A DNA stretch of 64,000 nt from Desulforegula conservatrix Mb1Pa (GTDB lineage: Bacteria > Desulfobacterota > Desulfobacteria > Desulfobacterales > Desulforegulaceae), in assembly GCF_000426225.1 (NCBI RefSeq), contig NZ_AUEY01000007.1, positions 1 to 64,000 of the forward strand. The letters are read 5' to 3'. The notes beneath the pieces were generated by a model, which saw nothing but the letters and a program-made list of their open reading frames with translations, made no database searches and had not been told where the DNA came from. Position numbers and translations under genes: made by a program. Numbering within the stretch: the stretch's first letter is position 1; each line of letters starts with the position of its first letter. Of this stretch, positions 62,993-64,000 are shown in pieces.

Positions 62993-63008
62993 TGGCACGA
63001 TAAATGCT
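62993..63008 (+). promoter_or_regulatory. Sigma-54 promoter, near-consensus, for the stress protein gene
   Basis: TGGCAC-GATAA-ATGCT: the -24 GG and -12 GC are correctly spaced and only one base differs from TTGCT. Start of transcription would be about 63020, 75 bases before the ATG at 63094. Confidence 0.6.
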
Positions 63009-63093
63009 TTTTAGATAAATAACAACAAATTGAATAATTCCAAATCTAAGTTCAGGTTTTAGATATTTCACACTTATTTATAAGGAGGCAATT

Positions 63094-64000
63094 ATGGCTA
63101 ACAGCACTAATAAAATACTCATTGCTCTTGACGGATCTACACAGTCCATAAACGCGGCGAGATATATAAGTAAGGCTATCCCTCCTGAAAACGCGAAAAT
63201 CGTACTTTTTTCAGTAAGGACCAAAGCGCCGGACAGTTTCTGGGACTTTGACGAAGATCCTGAAATTACGGCACAACAACCAGCCCTCAAAATGTGGTAC
63301 GACAAGCAGAAAGAAATTCTTGACAGAACAATGGAAGCAGTCCGCAAGTGTTTTTTGGAGGCAGGATATCCCGAAGATTCCGTAACTGTAAAGATACAGG
63401 ACAGACAGGTTGGTATTGCCAGGGATATTCTCAAAGAATCCTATAATGGCTATACAGCAATAGTTCTTGGACGAACTGGCATGAGCAGCAATATTGGCGT
63501 TCCAATGGGAAGCATTACGGCAAAACTTCTTCCCAAAATTCATCATGCCACTTTTATTATGGTGGGAGAAGCTCCTGAACCTACAAAATTTCTTATAGGC
63601 TTTGATGGTTCCCACGGAGCAAAGAAGGCAGTGTCTTCTCTAAAGAGTCTCATCAAGAACTCTGATAAGAAAGTAAATATCTGCCATGTTTTAAGATCTT
63701 TGAATCTTCTCCAGGGTTCATATGACCTGTTCCAGTTCAATTTTGACCAGGCTCATTTCCCTAAGGAAGAAAGCACAAGACTCCAGACTGTTGAGAAAAA
63801 ACTTGAACCGGAAATCAACCTCGCAAAACAGAAATTCATAGAAGCAGGAATACCGGCTTTCCATGTGGAAACTAAAATGATAATGGGATACCAGAGCCGT
63901 GCGGCAAGCCTTCTTAATGAAGCTGAAAAAAATGGCTACGGAACAATTGTGATCGGTCGCCGCGGTATTTCAATTGTAGAAGAATTTTTTATGGGCAGAG
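63094..64000 (+). CDS. Tandem universal stress protein (cut by right edge)
   Basis: The frame is open from the ATG at 63094 to the window end, at least 302 residues. TAAGGAGG lies 5 bases before the ATG, an excellent ribosome site. Two UspA domains: MANSTNKILIALDGS...IVLGRTGMSSNIGVPMGSITAKLL, then KFLIGFDGSHGAKKAVSSL...IVIGRRGISIVEEFFMGR. The G-x-x-G...G-S loops suggest ATP binding. Members respond to stress or energy limitation. The sigma-54 promoter at 62993 would place it under an enhancer-binding activator. The C-terminus is outside the window. Confidence 0.92.
   Translation, partial: MANSTNKILIALDGSTQSINAARYISKAIPPENAKIVLFSVRTKAPDSFWDFDEDPEITAQQPALKMWYDKQKEILDRTMEAVRKCFLEAGYPEDSVTVKIQDRQVGIARDILKESYNGYTAIVLGRTGMSSNIGVPMGSITAKLLPKIHHATFIMVGEAPEPTKFLIGFDGSHGAKKAVSSLKSLIKNSDKKVNICHVLRSLNLLQGSYDLFQFNFDQAHFPKEESTRLQTVEKKLEPEINLAKQKFIEAGIPAFHVETKMIMGYQSRAASLLNEAEKNGYGTIVIGRRGISIVEEFFMGR

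Overview
The window looks like a piece of the chromosome of a strictly anaerobic or microaerophilic delta-proteobacterium (Desulfobacterota, most likely a Desulfobacteraceae-like sulfate reducer). G+C is moderate to low, roughly 40% by eye. The gene content points the same way: a fused FAD/Fe-S 2-hydroxyacid dehydrogenase, an oxygen-independent sulfatase-maturing radical SAM enzyme, an EFR1-type flavodoxin-ferredoxin, many two-component proteins, sigma-54 promoters and a PUFA-synthase-type lipid gene. No rRNA, tRNA, CRISPR array or intact transposase was seen. The genus cannot be fixed from sequence reading alone.

Layout. 1-713 is non-coding: a stretch resembling the 5' part of a group II intron (minus strand, running off the left edge) and a canonical leftward sigma-54 promoter with no gene in front of it. 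714-7959 holds prfC, a 1206-residue FAD/Fe-S dehydrogenase and small unknown genes. 8125-13801 is a signalling block: a YihY/BrkB membrane protein, an NtrC-like regulator and its histidine kinase on the minus strand, divergent from a two-gene REC / REC-CBS operon that has a textbook sigma-54 promoter and an upstream dyad. 14448-16827 has a SLOG-like protein and a HEAT-repeat/receiver protein. 17148-22192 is a macA-macB-outer membrane factor export operon. 22418-25343 holds an EFR1 ferredoxin, xanthine phosphoribosyltransferase and a TrkA-type potassium channel. 25566-29036 pairs a Tat-exported sulfatase with its anaerobic maturase. 29100-33419 has a PilZ-hemerythrin protein, a TetR regulator, a porin, a small periplasmic phosphate-binding-like protein and a small membrane protein. 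33603-45003 is the most interesting region: OleB-like and OleA-like enzymes, a FUSC-like membrane protein, a 2332-residue PUFA-synthase-type megaenzyme (KS-CLF-AT-DH-DH, no carrier protein) and a patatin phospholipase. 45500-50554 has hemW, another radical SAM enzyme, mltG and nagZ. 51017-60375 has a large hybrid kinase, a TgpA-type transglutaminase, and a Cache-PAS-PAS-CBS-nucleotidyltransferase protein overlapping a metallophosphoesterase. A U32 peptidase-family protein and a tandem universal stress protein, cut by the right edge, close the window.

Repeats. Intergenic spaces are littered with one short mobile-like repeat family (about 130-160 bases, at least 14 full, partial or decayed copies). 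One copy, at 62708-62840, has perfect 18-base terminal inverted repeats and a 5-base target duplication, so the family is best described as a MITE. A second short palindromic family (about 48 bases, 6 copies) is terminator-like.

Working together. The OleA/OleB/PUFA-synthase/patatin neighbourhood suggests production of polyunsaturated acyl chains and possibly their head-to-head condensation to long-chain hydrocarbon or ketone. OleC, OleD, PfaA and PfaD are not in the window, so the pathway is incomplete here and the product is inference.
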